Positions 19,606-28,220 of a stretch of DNA of 64,000 nt are shown piece after piece. The position numbers and the translations under genes were made by a program. This DNA comes from Streptococcus azizii. Lineage in GTDB: Bacteria > Bacillota > Bacilli > Lactobacillales > Streptococcaceae. The notes under the pieces were generated by a model that was given only the letters and a program-made list of their open reading frames with translations, had not been told where the DNA came from and ran no database searches. The first letter of the stretch is position 1, and every line of letters starts with the position of its first letter. The stretch covers positions 1 to 64,000 of the forward strand of contig NZ_MSPR01000006.1 of NCBI RefSeq assembly GCF_001984715.1, given 5' to 3'.

Positions 19606-20124
19606 ATGGATTACTTTAAAGTTGGAAAAATCGTCAATACCCAAGGACTTCAAGGAGAAATGCGGGTCTTATCTGTGACAGATTTTGCAGAGGAACGATT
19701 TAAGAAAGGAAATCACTTGGCCTTGTTTGACCCCAAGGATCAGTTTGTCATGAATGTGGAAATCGCCAGTCACCGCAAGGTGAAAAACTTTGATATTATC
19801 AAGTTTAAGGGGATGTACCACATCAATGATATTGAAAAGTACCGTGATTTTACCCTCAAGGTAGCCGAGGAAGATTTGGCAGTGTTAGAGGAGGGGGAAT
19901 TTTACTACCATGAAATCATTGGTTTAGAGGTCTATGAAGGAGATGAGCTACTAGGAAGGATTAAGGAAATTTTACAGCCAGGAGCCAATGATGTTTGGGT
20001 TGTGAAGCGAAAGGGCAAGCGTGATTTGCTCCTCCCCTACATCCCGCCTGTAGTTCTTGAAGTAGATGTGATAAATGGTCGGGTTCAGGTAGAAATCCCA
20101 GAAGGATTAGATGATGAAGATTGA
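19606..20124 (+). CDS. rimM: 16S rRNA processing protein RimM
   Basis: RimM binds S19 and assists maturation of the 30S head domain. The protein has 172 residues, with an N-terminal RimM barrel ([20 protein letters not shown]) and a C-terminal PRC barrel ([18 protein letters not shown]). GGAGAG precedes the ATG. It overlaps trmD by 11-14 nt, consistent with coupled translation. Confidence 0.96.
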   Translation: MDYFKVGKIVNTQGLQGEMRVLSVTDFAEERFKKGNHLALFDPKDQFVMNVEIASHRKVKNFDIIKFKGMYHINDIEKYRDFTLKVAEEDLAVLEEGEFYYHEIIGLEVYEGDELLGRIKEILQPGANDVWVVKRKGKRDLLLPYIPPVVLEVDVINGRVQVEIPEGLDDED

Positions 20125-20857
20125 TATTTTAACCCTCTTTCCAGAAATGTTTGCGCCTTTGGAGCATTCCATTGTCGGAAAGGCTCGGGAAAAGGGCTTA
20201 TTGGATATTCGCTATCATAATTTTAGGGAATACGCAGAGAAGTCTCGCCATGTGGATGATGAGCCGTATGGAGGTGGGCAAGGCATGTTGTTACGGGCCC
20301 AGCCCATCTTTGCTGCCTATGATCAGATTGAAAAGACAGCGCCGCGCGTGATTTTGCTAGATCCTGCTGGCGAGCGGTTCACCCAAGCCTATGCGGAGGA
20401 GCTGGCACAGGAGGAGCATCTCATTTTTATCTGTGGTCACTATGAAGGGTACGATGAGCGTATCAAGACCCTGGTGACTGATGAAATTTCCTTAGGTGAT
20501 TATGTCTTGACAGGTGGGGAGCTGGCAGCGATGACTATGGTAGATGCGACTGTGCGTCTGATTCCAGAGGTGATTGGTAAAGAGGTCAGTCATACAGATG
20601 ACAGCTTTTCATCTGGTTTGTTGGAGTACCCTCAATACACGCGCCCCTATGACTTTCGTGGTATGCTTGTGCCAGAGGTTCTGATGAGTGGTCATCATGA
20701 GAAGATTCGCAAGTGGCGCTTATATGAGAGTTTAAAAAAGACGTACGAACGTAGAGCTGACTTACTGGAAGAGTACGAGTTAACAGCAGAGGAAGCAGAA
20801 ATGCTGGAAGAAATAAAGCAGACAGTAGCCGGTAAAGTCGGCCTAGATACAGAGTAG
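20114..20857 (+). CDS. trmD: tRNA (guanine37-N1)-methyltransferase
   Basis: TrmD makes m1G37 in tRNAs and prevents +1 frameshifting. The product is 247 residues from the ATG at 20114 ([13 protein letters not shown]); an ATG one codon earlier is equally placed. The trefoil-knot SPOUT core is visible as HYEGYDERI and [19 protein letters not shown]. The start lies inside the end of rimM. Confidence 0.96.
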   Translation: MKIDILTLFPEMFAPLEHSIVGKAREKGLLDIRYHNFREYAEKSRHVDDEPYGGGQGMLLRAQPIFAAYDQIEKTAPRVILLDPAGERFTQAYAEELAQEEHLIFICGHYEGYDERIKTLVTDEISLGDYVLTGGELAAMTMVDATVRLIPEVIGKEVSHTDDSFSSGLLEYPQYTRPYDFRGMLVPEVLMSGHHEKIRKWRLYESLKKTYERRADLLEEYELTAEEAEMLEEIKQTVAGKVGLDTE

Positions 20858-21276
20858 TACCCCCCTATCATTGATGATAGGTGTATTAGCCTGCTTTATT
20901 CTTTGGTTCACTATGCTGGTCTGGGATGGGACCTTTGAGACGGAGGTTCAAACATGAGGGAGGAAAGTCCAAAGGAGTTTACCCCGTCCACACTGATTAA
21001 GGAAGGCAGAACTACAGACTAATACTCAATAAAAATCAAAAGTAGACTAGGAAACGAAGACGAAGGTAGAACTAGCGTTCACCGAGACAAGTTGACAACG
21101 TATCCTTTTGATTTTTAAAGAGTATAAAAGACTAGAACATAAGAGAAGTTGGTAGTCATACTTTCAACTTTTTTCTATCCGTTCTTTCTTATCCTAATGA
21201 ACAGCAAGACAAGGAGGCTTATTGTCGGTGCTGGAAGAGTATCATCTGTCTTTTATCTGTTTTTTTAAGCCTTTTC
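20858..21276 (+). other. Spacer between trmD and lmb, with a hairpin and conserved noncoding blocks
   Basis: A short perfect hairpin (CCTATCAT/ATGATAGG, 20864-20881) follows trmD without a T run. At 20955-20994 are two blocks, TGAGGGAGGAAA and CCCGTCCACACT. They recur at the same spacing (28 versus 29 nt) at 25141-25181. A dispersed repeat fills 21022-21125, and a weak terminator-like hairpin (AAGTTG/CAACTT, T6) lies near 21143-21170. No gene is supported. Confidence 0.55.
21022..21125. repeat. 104-bp dispersed repeat, same family as 11401-11555
   Basis: Same ends (ATACTCAATAAAAATCAAAA and TTTTGATTTTTAAAGAGTAT) and the same first 50 or so bases as the 11401 copy, but without its extra 50-bp interior. 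It is noncoding. Confidence 0.75.
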
Positions 21277-21374
21277 TTGACATCTCCTTTCGATGTTGGT
21301 ATATTGTTAACTGATTCAAAACCAGTTAACGATATGACTGGCTATATTTTTTCTTCATATACATAACTGGTTAA
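21277..21374 (+). promoter_or_regulatory. Zinc-regulated promoter with three AdcR-like boxes
   Basis: The -35 TTGACA (21277-21282), 17-nt spacer and -10 TATATT (21300-21305) are followed by three near-matches to the AdcR consensus TTAACYRGTTAA. These are TTAACTGATTCA (21307-21318, 10/12), AAAACCAGTTAA (21319-21330, 10/12) and ATAACTGGTTAA (21363-21374, 11/12). AdcR is the streptococcal zinc repressor; boxes downstream of the -10 would block transcription when zinc is plentiful. Confidence 0.8.
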
Positions 21375-21393
21375 CTATTTAGAAGGAGTATTG

Positions 21394-22323
21394 ATGAACA
21401 GACAGAAAAAGATGATTGGACTTTTCTTGCTCGGCTTGGTATTTGTTTTGGGAATGACAGGGTGCGGTAAGAAGATAGGAAAAACAGGGCAGGGGATGAA
21501 GATCGTAACGAGCTTTTATCCTATTTATTCCATGGTCAAGGAAATTGCAGGGGAGGTAAATGATGTTCGTATGATCCAATCTCGCAATGGTATCCATTCC
21601 TTTGAGCCATCAGCGAATGATATTGCGGCGATTTATGACGCAGATGTCTTTGTCTACCATTCGAGGACCTTGGAGTCCTGGGCGGGAAGCCTGGTCCCCA
21701 ACTTGAAGGGGTCCAAGGTCAGGGTGGTGGAAGCCTCGCAGGGGATGACTTTAGATAAGGTAGTAGGATTAGAGGATGTAGAGGTTGGAGAAGGGATAGA
21801 TGAAAAGACCCTTTACGATCCCCATACCTGGTTAGATCCTGAAAAAGTAGCAGAAGAAGCACAAGTCATTGCTCGAAAATTGGCAGAAGTGGATCCAGCT
21901 CATAAGGAAGTCTATCAGAAAAATGCAGACCGGCTGAGCAAGGAAGCCCAGCACTTGGTTGAGACATATCAGCCACTATTTGAAAAAGCACCGCAAAAAA
22001 CCTTCGTTACCCAACACACGGCTTTTTCCTATTTGGCTAAACGTTTCGGTTTGAAGCAGCTAGGAATTGCAGGAATTTCACCAGATCAAGAACCCAGTCC
22101 GCGGCAACTAGCTGAAATAGAGGAATTTGTCAAACGCTATCAGGTCAAAACCATTTTTGTAGAGAGCAATGCTTCGTCAGCAGTCGCTGAAACCTTGGTG
22201 ACATCGACCGGTGTTGAACTAAAGACCCTCAATCCTCTGGAGGCAGATCCAGAAAATGAACAATCCTATATGGAAAACTTAGAAAAAAATATAGCCCTAC
22301 TAGCAAAGGAACTAACAGAATGA
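21394..22323 (+). CDS. lmb: Zinc-binding adhesion lipoprotein (Lmb/AdcAII-like)
   Basis: This 309-residue cluster A-I metal-binding lipoprotein has a signal peptide ending MTGC (Cys24). Metal ligands are visible as His68 (NGIHSFEPS), the His in YDPHTWLDP and the His in VTQHTAFSYL. Homologues bind zinc and have been reported as laminin-binding proteins. AAGGAG sits 5 nt before the ATG at 21394; a TTG one codon earlier is less likely. The stop overlaps the pht start (ATGA), so the two are coupled. Confidence 0.93.
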   Translation: MNRQKKMIGLFLLGLVFVLGMTGCGKKIGKTGQGMKIVTSFYPIYSMVKEIAGEVNDVRMIQSRNGIHSFEPSANDIAAIYDADVFVYHSRTLESWAGSLVPNLKGSKVRVVEASQGMTLDKVVGLEDVEVGEGIDEKTLYDPHTWLDPEKVAEEAQVIARKLAEVDPAHKEVYQKNADRLSKEAQHLVETYQPLFEKAPQKTFVTQHTAFSYLAKRFGLKQLGIAGISPDQEPSPRQLAEIEEFVKRYQVKTIFVESNASSAVAETLVTSTGVELKTLNPLEADPENEQSYMENLEKNIALLAKELTE

Positions 22324-24617
22324 AGAAAAAATATATAATTGGCAGTGTCGCTGTAATTGCTCTCAGTTTGTGTAGCTATGAATTAGGCCGGTACCAAGGA
22401 GCAACAAAAACAGAAAGCAGGCGAGTGGCCTATGTAGAGGAAGTGACGAACTCTAAGGAACAGACACAGGCGAACGTAGAAGAACTGACCCCAGAGCAGA
22501 TTAGTGCGAAGGAAAATAATTCGGCAGAGCAAATTGTCATTAAAATTACGGATCAGGGCTATGTCACCTCTCATGGAGATCATTTTCATTATTACAATGG
22601 AAAAGTTCCCTACGATGCCATTATTAGTGAAGAGTTACTCATGCTTGATCCAGAGTATCAACTGAAAGACTCCGACATCGTTAATGAAGTAAAAGATGGC
22701 TACATTATCAAGGTGAATGGTCACTATTACCTCTATTTAAAAAATAAAGAACATCCAACAAATGTACGGAGTAAGGAGGAAATCGCCCAGCAACGGAACC
22801 GCCATAGTCAGGCGAAAACAAAGCGCTTGCTAGAAGAGGAAGGAGCAACTGCCAAACAAGGGGGACGCTATACGACAGATGATGGTTATATCTTTAACCC
22901 GCGTGATATTATTGAGGATACGGGTGATGCCTATATTGTACCGCATGGCAATCACTTCCACTATATCCCAAAGAGTGACTTGTCTCCTGATGAATTGCGT
23001 GCGGCTCAAACCTATTGGAATGGTCGAAATCAGACGCTTATAGCCTATCCCAATACACCACCAATACCGCAGAATCCCGGTCCTATCCACCAGCTACCTC
23101 ATGTTTCAGAGCAAGCATCAGCCTCCTCTAACCGTCCTCTTTTGAGTAAGCCAAAACAGCCTGCAAAGCCGATTGTCCAGCCTACACAGTCCTCGGCAGA
23201 AGAGGTGATTCGCCTGTTGAAAGAGCTGTATGCTCTTCCACTCAGCCAGCGCTATGTGGAAGAAGATGGACTGGTATTTGATCCAGCACAGCTGACCAAT
23301 CGGACCGTTTATGGAGTGGTTGTTCCCCATGGAAATCACTATCACTTTATCCCCTATCATAAACTATCAGAACTTGAACAGAAAATTGCGAAAATGATTC
23401 CGATTGGAGCTCACTTTCCGGGGCTAACAGCTCCAAAAGGAGGAGAGATTACGCGTACTCCCAAAGAGCCAAAAGTACCTGATAGCACCAAGGCAGATCA
23501 ATCAGGATCAGCGCAGGCCTCTGATACCATTAGCACCACCCCTTGGAAGGAAGCTGACAGCTCTCGAACTCCGTTATTGTCTCCTAAAAAGGATGTCAGT
23601 ACAGAAGATAAGGAATTCTATCAGGCTAGCTACCAGTTGATTGAGACTGCAGCCAGCAGTTTAGACCAGCAGAAAGCGAATCGAGCAGCCTATGATACAC
23701 TCAATCAGTTTATCAGGGAATTAAACGAAGGTGCAAGGAGTAAGGTTGATCTGGCACGGGCTATCCTTGCGCACACCTCGCTCATTCAACATCCCGAAAG
23801 GCAAGGAAAGGCCAATGCTCAGATTGTATACACTGCCCAAGAGCTTCAAGTCGCAAGATTAGCAGGGCTCTATACCACATCAGATGGTTATATCTTTGAT
23901 GCTAAAGATATCACCAGTGATGAGGGAGATGGCTATCTAGCACCGCACATGGATCATAGCCACTATATTCCAAAGACAGACTTGTCAGCACTCGAACAAG
24001 AGGAAGCGCGACGTCATGTGACGGAGGCTGGTCTAGGAGAGAAAGAGAAGGAGGTGGCTCCTCCAACAACCGGTGAAAAAGCTATTGATATTTACGAGCG
24101 GGTAGAGCCAGCTAAGATTATCCCCGTAGCAGAGATGCCCTACCGTGCAGCCTATGCGGTCGATATGAAAAATGAAAGGATTATTATTCCCCACCATAAC
24201 CATTACCATAACATCCCCCTTTACTTGTTTGATACAGGACTTTATCAGGCACCAGAAGGGTATACGCTGGAGCAATTTCTAGCGACTGTTAAGTATTATG
24301 TCCTACATCCCGAGGATCGTCCAGAATCAGAAGATGGCTACGGTATTTCAAGTGACCATGGCAAATCTAAAGAAGACAGCGATCAGGATGAAGAGGGAAA
24401 CTATGATCCAGATGCCTATGAACGGGAGCAGCAAAGACTGGCAGATGAGTACGGCATCCCAATGAAGGAGTTCCAAGAAAAATTACTGACAATTTCTGGA
24501 AAATACAATCTCTCCATTGAGAATTTTAGCTACCAGCCTGAGCAAAAGACCCTCTCTTTTACAAGAGAATCAGGGCAGACCGTCATCTTCTCCTTGGAGA
24601 CGATGGCAGAAGTATAG
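22320..24617 (+). CDS. Pneumococcal-type histidine triad protein (Pht/HtpS family)
   Basis: This 765-residue surface protein has an N-terminal signal or membrane segment (about 5-20). Five HxxHxH zinc-binding triads are visible: HGDHFH (85-90), HGNHFH (209-214), HGNHYH (337-342), then HMDHSH and HHNHYH further on. Pht proteins bind zinc and factor H or complement in other streptococci and are thought to hand zinc to AdcAII; both roles are inferred here. It shares the AdcR-type promoter with lmb. There is no LPXTG. Confidence 0.93.
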   Translation: MKKKYIIGSVAVIALSLCSYELGRYQGATKTESRRVAYVEEVTNSKEQTQANVEELTPEQISAKENNSAEQIVIKITDQGYVTSHGDHFHYYNGKVPYDAIISEELLMLDPEYQLKDSDIVNEVKDGYIIKVNGHYYLYLKNKEHPTNVRSKEEIAQQRNRHSQAKTKRLLEEEGATAKQGGRYTTDDGYIFNPRDIIEDTGDAYIVPHGNHFHYIPKSDLSPDELRAAQTYWNGRNQTLIAYPNTPPIPQNPGPIHQLPHVSEQASASSNRPLLSKPKQPAKPIVQPTQSSAEEVIRLLKELYALPLSQRYVEEDGLVFDPAQLTNRTVYGVVVPHGNHYHFIPYHKLSELEQKIAKMIPIGAHFPGLTAPKGGEITRTPKEPKVPDSTKADQSGSAQASDTISTTPWKEADSSRTPLLSPKKDVSTEDKEFYQASYQLIETAASSLDQQKANRAAYDTLNQFIRELNEGARSKVDLARAILAHTSLIQHPERQGKANAQIVYTAQELQVARLAGLYTTSDGYIFDAKDITSDEGDGYLAPHMDHSHYIPKTDLSALEQEEARRHVTEAGLGEKEKEVAPPTTGEKAIDIYERVEPAKIIPVAEMPYRAAYAVDMKNERIIIPHHNHYHNIPLYLFDTGLYQAPEGYTLEQFLATVKYYVLHPEDRPESEDGYGISSDHGKSKEDSDQDEEGNYDPDAYEREQQRLADEYGIPMKEFQEKLLTISGKYNLSIENFSYQPEQKTLSFTRESGQTVIFSLETMAEV

Positions 24618-24643
24618 TTATGGAGAAGGTAGGCAAACTGCTA

Positions 24644-24732
24644 ATACTCTTTAAAAATCAAAAGGATACGTTGTCAATCTCCTATTTTTCAATCGCTTTT
24701 TATACGCCCTTTGTATCTTGTGTCTTGAGTAT
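24644..24732. repeat. 89-bp dispersed repeat, inverted relative to 11401 and 21022
   Basis: It begins ATACTCTTTAAAAATCAAAA, continues GGATACGTTGTCAA (the inverse of the right half of the other copies) and ends TTGAGTAT. The interior differs from the other copies. Its tail (TTTGTATCTTGTGTCTTGA) resembles 30436-30446. Confidence 0.65.
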
Positions 24733-24778
24733 AAGCTGTAGAAAAATAGCCAATTCAGAGTGTGACTCTTATCTTGAA

Positions 24779-24830
24779 ACAACTCTTAAAAATACTGATA
24801 TAGCGGTATTTTTAAGAGTTGTATATTTTT
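24779..24830 (+). terminator. Terminator of the lmb-pht operon
   Basis: A perfect 17-bp stem: 24779-24795 pairs with 24806-24822 over a 10-nt loop, followed by a T-rich run. The A/T-rich left arm could also act in the other direction. Confidence 0.85.
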
Positions 24831-24972
24831 TAGCAAAAGAAAAAGATGGAAGAAGATGAGCCGGAATGGACTTTTTCTTCCATCTGGTTATTGCCCCGCT
24901 TCTGGCTATCAGTCTCTCTTTCTGCCACTAGATTGACGGTCATACTCTAGGAAAGTCCCTTCCTATTTGAGA

Positions 24973-25000
24973 TTGATTTTTATAAAATTTATGTTACAAT
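24973..25000 (+). promoter_or_regulatory. Promoter of the aminotransferase gene
   Basis: TTGATT (24973-24978), 16-nt spacer and TACAAT (24995-25000). A second TATAAT at 25005-25010 lacks a -35 at the right distance. The gap 24831-24972 shows nothing I can assign. Confidence 0.55.
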
Positions 25001-25019
25001 GTTGTATAATCATACACTT

Positions 25020-25330
25020 TATAGCAATACATTTCTGCTCAATAGAGGGTCTTATCTTTGAAATAGAGAGGATGACTCGCGCGATACCTACAAATCAGTA
25101 GCGACCCAAGTGAGTTTTGAAAGCTATTTCCCCGTTGTGGTGAGGGATGAAACTCGCACAGGAGGTCGTCCCGTCCATACTAGGAAAGGGGAGTATGAAA
25201 AGATACAAAAATACCATTTAAAAATGGATAAAACTCGATAGACAGCTGTACTGTGAAACCTGACAAGAGTCTGATGTCGTTTGAAGAGCCTTTCCCAGAG
25301 TATGCTATCGTGTTTGAAGGAGTGTGGAAA
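25020..25330 (+). promoter_or_regulatory. Long, apparently structured leader of the aminotransferase gene
   Basis: About 310 nt of untranslated leader lies between the promoter and the ATG at 25331. Local stems are visible: CTAC/GTAG around AAATCA near 25090, GGGATG/CGTCCC near 25144-25173, and CATACT/AGTATG near 25176-25197. The GGGATG/CCCGTCC part is shared with 20955-20994. I see no T-box signature and no clear terminator, so the class is unknown. Confidence 0.45.
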
Positions 25331-26392
25331 ATGATAGAGTTCAGACAAGAGTTAAAAAATTGGAAGCCGTATAAGCTAGAGCGTATTGCTAGCCATGATT
25401 TGGGGAATAATGAAAATCGTTTCATTGATTGGACAGATCTGCTAAAGGGACTGGAGGATAGGATTTCAGTCAAGGATCTGCTGTACTATGGCGATAATGG
25501 CTATCGAGAAGTGATAGAAAAATATGCTGCTTATGCAGGGGTTGCGACTAAGCAAGTGACAGTTGGGACAGGGTCTGACTTTTTAATCCACATGATTGTG
25601 ACGACTTTCCTAGAGAAGGGAGATGTCTTTTTGACAGTTGACCCAGACTTTTTCATGTATCAATTTTACAATCAACTGCATGATTCACACTTCAAGACGT
25701 TTCCTCTGGACTGGAAAGAGGGCAGTCTCTCCCTATCTGCAGAAAAACTCTTGACCTATGCAGAACAGGTGGAGGCAAAAGTGCTGATGCTATCGAATCC
25801 CAACAATCCCTCATCTGTGGCTTTTGACCAGCAAGAGATGGAAAAAATAGTTGAGGGATTTGATGGCTTGGTCGTCATAGATGAAGCCTATATTGAATTT
25901 TCAGACAGTCCTAGTTTTGTCAAGTGGATTGAACGCTATGATCATCTTATTGTGTTACGTACCCTTTCAAAAGCCTTCGGTCTAGCAGGCTTGCGCTTGG
26001 GCTTTGCCCTGGCCTGCGAGCGCTTGATCTATGAACTAGACAAGGCAATCCCTCCTTTTAGTCTCTCCAATCTAGTTGCTAAAATCGGGTCAATTGCTCT
26101 TGACCAGCAAGAAAGGGTAGCAGGAACGATTGAAGAAATCAAGGCGACGAGACAAGACTTTTACGCCTTTTTGACCAGCCTTTCAACCGTTCATGTTCTT
26201 CCAAGTCAGAGCAACTTTGTCACCTTTACCTTTGAGGAAGCAGAAGAGTTCTATCACAAGGCTTTGACCCAGGACTTTGACTTTAAATACTATTCAACAG
26301 GTATCTTAGCAGGCTATATCCGCATGACCATTGGCCGTCCGGAGGAGATGGAGCGTGTGAAAGAGCTGATGATTGAGACTATAGGAGCCTGA
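25331..26392 (+). CDS. PLP-dependent aminotransferase, HisC-like
   Basis: This 353-residue fold-type I aminotransferase has the PLP lysine in LRTLSKAFGLAGLRLGFAL, plus SNPNNPSS and VVIDEAYIEF. It resembles histidinol-phosphate aminotransferase, but no other his gene is nearby, so the substrate could be another amino acid or a wall precursor. The start MIEFRQELKN follows GAAGGAG; the open frame extends 26 codons upstream without a ribosome-binding site. It is transcribed alone, with a terminator following. Confidence 0.87.
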   Translation: MIEFRQELKNWKPYKLERIASHDLGNNENRFIDWTDLLKGLEDRISVKDLLYYGDNGYREVIEKYAAYAGVATKQVTVGTGSDFLIHMIVTTFLEKGDVFLTVDPDFFMYQFYNQLHDSHFKTFPLDWKEGSLSLSAEKLLTYAEQVEAKVLMLSNPNNPSSVAFDQQEMEKIVEGFDGLVVIDEAYIEFSDSPSFVKWIERYDHLIVLRTLSKAFGLAGLRLGFALACERLIYELDKAIPPFSLSNLVAKIGSIALDQQERVAGTIEEIKATRQDFYAFLTSLSTVHVLPSQSNFVTFTFEEAEEFYHKALTQDFDFKYYSTGILAGYIRMTIGRPEEMERVKELMIETIGA

Positions 26393-26413
26393 TGGGAATA
26401 GAGTTCCCTTACC

Positions 26414-26447
26414 CAGTTGCTAGCCTGCTAGCAACTGTTTTTTTATT
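26414..26447 (+). terminator. Terminator after the aminotransferase gene
   Basis: AGTTGCTAGC pairs with GCTAGCAACT over a 2-nt loop, followed by a run of T. Confidence 0.92.
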
Positions 26448-26507
26448 GAGTATTCGATTAAATCTTTCCTATTTGCATTATTTTTGAAAGAATTTGATAG
26501 AAAATGA

Positions 26508-26535
26508 TTGACAATGAAAGAAAAAGGTGTATAAT
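26508..26535 (+). promoter_or_regulatory. Promoter of the fru operon
   Basis: A strong promoter: TTGACA (26508-26513), 16-nt spacer and TATAAT (26530-26535). Confidence 0.9.
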
Positions 26536-26540
26536 AAATT

Positions 26541-26556
26541 TTGTAAACGATTGCAG
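26541..26556 (+). promoter_or_regulatory. cre site (CcpA operator) in the fru promoter
   Basis: TTGTAAACGATTGCAG matches the cre consensus WTGNAANCGNWNNCWW at 15 of 16 positions. It begins 5 nt after the -10, so it covers the transcription start and predicts glucose repression by CcpA. Confidence 0.8.
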
Positions 26557-26568
26557 GAGGTGAGGAAT

Positions 26569-27312
26569 ATTCTCAAATCAGAGCGAAAACAAGTCATTTT
26601 AGAGACCTTGAATGGGCAGCGCTTTGTCCGCTTAGAGGAACTGGTAGATTTGCTTCAATCGTCTGAGTCAACGATTCGACGTGATTTAGATGAGCTGGAG
26701 ATGCTAGGGAAACTCCGCCGCGTCCACGGTGGGGCTGAGTGTCTTTTGAAGTTGACGGAAGAAGAATCCATTGTTGAAAAATCTATCAAAAACATTCAAG
26801 AAAAACGAGAGGTCGCCCAAAAAGCAGCTACTTTTGTTGAGGATGGAGATGTCATTTTTCTGGATGCTGGAACCACAACTGAGCTGATGATTGATGAGCT
26901 GTCTGCGAGTAATTTGACGATTGTCACTAATTCCGTTCACCATGCTGTTAAACTGGTTGAAAAGGGATTTTATACCATCATCATCGGAGGGAAGGTCAAG
27001 GAAGCGACAGATGCGTCCATCGGGGCGTTTGCCTTGGAGCAGATTCGTCAGCTACATTTTACCAAGGCTTTTCTTGGCATGAACGGGGTTGATAGTAACG
27101 ACTATACGACACCAGATGTGGAAGAAGCAGCCATTAAGCGCCTAGTTCTTCAAAATGCGAGCCAGAGTTATGTCTTGGTGGACCCGTCAAAATTGGGGCA
27201 TATCTCCTTTACAAAAGTGGCAGCACTCAGGCAGGCAGATTTGATTTGCCATCGATCTGACAGCAATCTTATGACAACAATAAAGAAGAAAACGAGGGTT
27301 ATTGAAGTATGA
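26569..27312 (+). CDS. fruR: DeoR-family regulator of fructose use
   Basis: The N-terminal DeoR HTH has the signature SSESTIRRDLDELEMLGKLRRVHGGAE. A DeoRC effector domain follows, with DAGTTTEL as the phosphosugar loop. It probably responds to fructose 1-phosphate (family knowledge). The family-typical N-terminus xLKSERKQ begins at an ATT codon (26569), 8 nt after AGGAGG (26555-26560). The alternative GTG at 26560 overlaps that Shine-Dalgarno, and the GTG at 26527 precedes +1. The start is therefore probably AUU; 247 residues. The stop overlaps fruK. Confidence 0.88.
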   Translation: MLKSERKQVILETLNGQRFVRLEELVDLLQSSESTIRRDLDELEMLGKLRRVHGGAECLLKLTEEESIVEKSIKNIQEKREVAQKAATFVEDGDVIFLDAGTTTELMIDELSASNLTIVTNSVHHAVKLVEKGFYTIIIGGKVKEATDASIGAFALEQIRQLHFTKAFLGMNGVDSNDYTTPDVEEAAIKRLVLQNASQSYVLVDPSKLGHISFTKVAALRQADLICHRSDSNLMTTIKKKTRVIEV

Positions 27313-28220
27313 TTTATACGGTTACCTTAAACCCTGCGATTGACTATGTTGTGCGCCTAGAGCGTGTCGAACCAGGTACGGTCAATCGTATGGAAAGTAG
27401 CGATACCTTTGCTGGTGGTAAGGGAATCAATGTCAGCCGAATCTTAAAAAGGCTGGGCTATGCCAGTACAGCGACCGGCTTTGTCGGTGGTTTTACGGGT
27501 GAATTTATCAAAAAAAGCCTAGAAACTGAAGAAATTGGCACGCAGTTTGTGCAAGTAGACCAAGATACTCGTATCAATGTCAAACTGAAGGCAGACCAAG
27601 AGACGGAAATCAACGGTCTAGGTCCAGTGGTGACCGATGAACAGTTGCGGGACCTAGAAACTCTGTTATCAAATGTCCTCGAAGGTGACCTAGTGGTATT
27701 TGCAGGCTCAGCCCCAGCTAGCTTGGGCAATCAAGTCTATAATCGCTTGATTCCGCTCGTTAAACAAGCAGGTGCAGAGGTGGTATGTGACTTTGAAGGA
27801 GAAACCTTAATCGATTCACTAGCCCATCAGCCCCTGTTAGTGAAGCCTAATAATCATGAGTTAGGAGCGATTTTTGGCGTGACACTGGACACGCGCGAGG
27901 ACATGGTGCGCTACGCGCAAGAAATTTTAGTAAAAGGTGCTAAGAATGTCATCGTGTCTATGGCAGGAGACGGCGCACTGCTAGTGACCCCAGAGGCAAC
28001 CTATTTTGCTAAGCCAATCAAGGGAAGCGTAAAAAACTCGGTTGGGGCAGGTGATTCCATGGTCGCCGGCTTTACAGGCGAATATACTAAGTCCCACAAT
28101 CTCCTTGAAGCATTGAAATGGGGAGTAGCCTGCGGAACGGCAACAGCCTTTTCAGATGACTTAGCTAGTATGGACGCTATTCAGAAAATGTATGAAAAAG
28201 TGGAGGTAGAAATCCTATGA
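27309..28220 (+). CDS. fruK: 1-phosphofructokinase
   Basis: FruK phosphorylates fructose 1-phosphate to fructose 1,6-bisphosphate. The protein has 303 residues, of the PfkB/ribokinase family. The N-terminal PfkB signature is FAGGKGINVSRILKRLG and the C-terminal one, with the catalytic Asp, is VGAGDSMVAGF. It overlaps both fruR and fruA by 4 nt (ATGA), so the operon is tightly coupled. Confidence 0.96.
   Translation: MIYTVTLNPAIDYVVRLERVEPGTVNRMESSDTFAGGKGINVSRILKRLGYASTATGFVGGFTGEFIKKSLETEEIGTQFVQVDQDTRINVKLKADQETEINGLGPVVTDEQLRDLETLLSNVLEGDLVVFAGSAPASLGNQVYNRLIPLVKQAGAEVVCDFEGETLIDSLAHQPLLVKPNNHELGAIFGVTLDTREDMVRYAQEILVKGAKNVIVSMAGDGALLVTPEATYFAKPIKGSVKNSVGAGDSMVAGFTGEYTKSHNLLEALKWGVACGTATAFSDDLASMDAIQKMYEKVEVEIL

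Noticed and set aside
20950..20975. RNase P RNA, suggested by GAGGAAAGTCC
   Set aside because: Only this short block matches; the rest of the conserved core and the length are missing.
24620..24859. 79-codon ORF after the pht gene
   Set aside because: It runs through a dispersed repeat and the operon terminator.
25060..25330. T-box or manganese riboswitch before the aminotransferase gene
   Set aside because: No T-box sequence or terminator pair; GGGGAGTA alone is too little for the manganese class.
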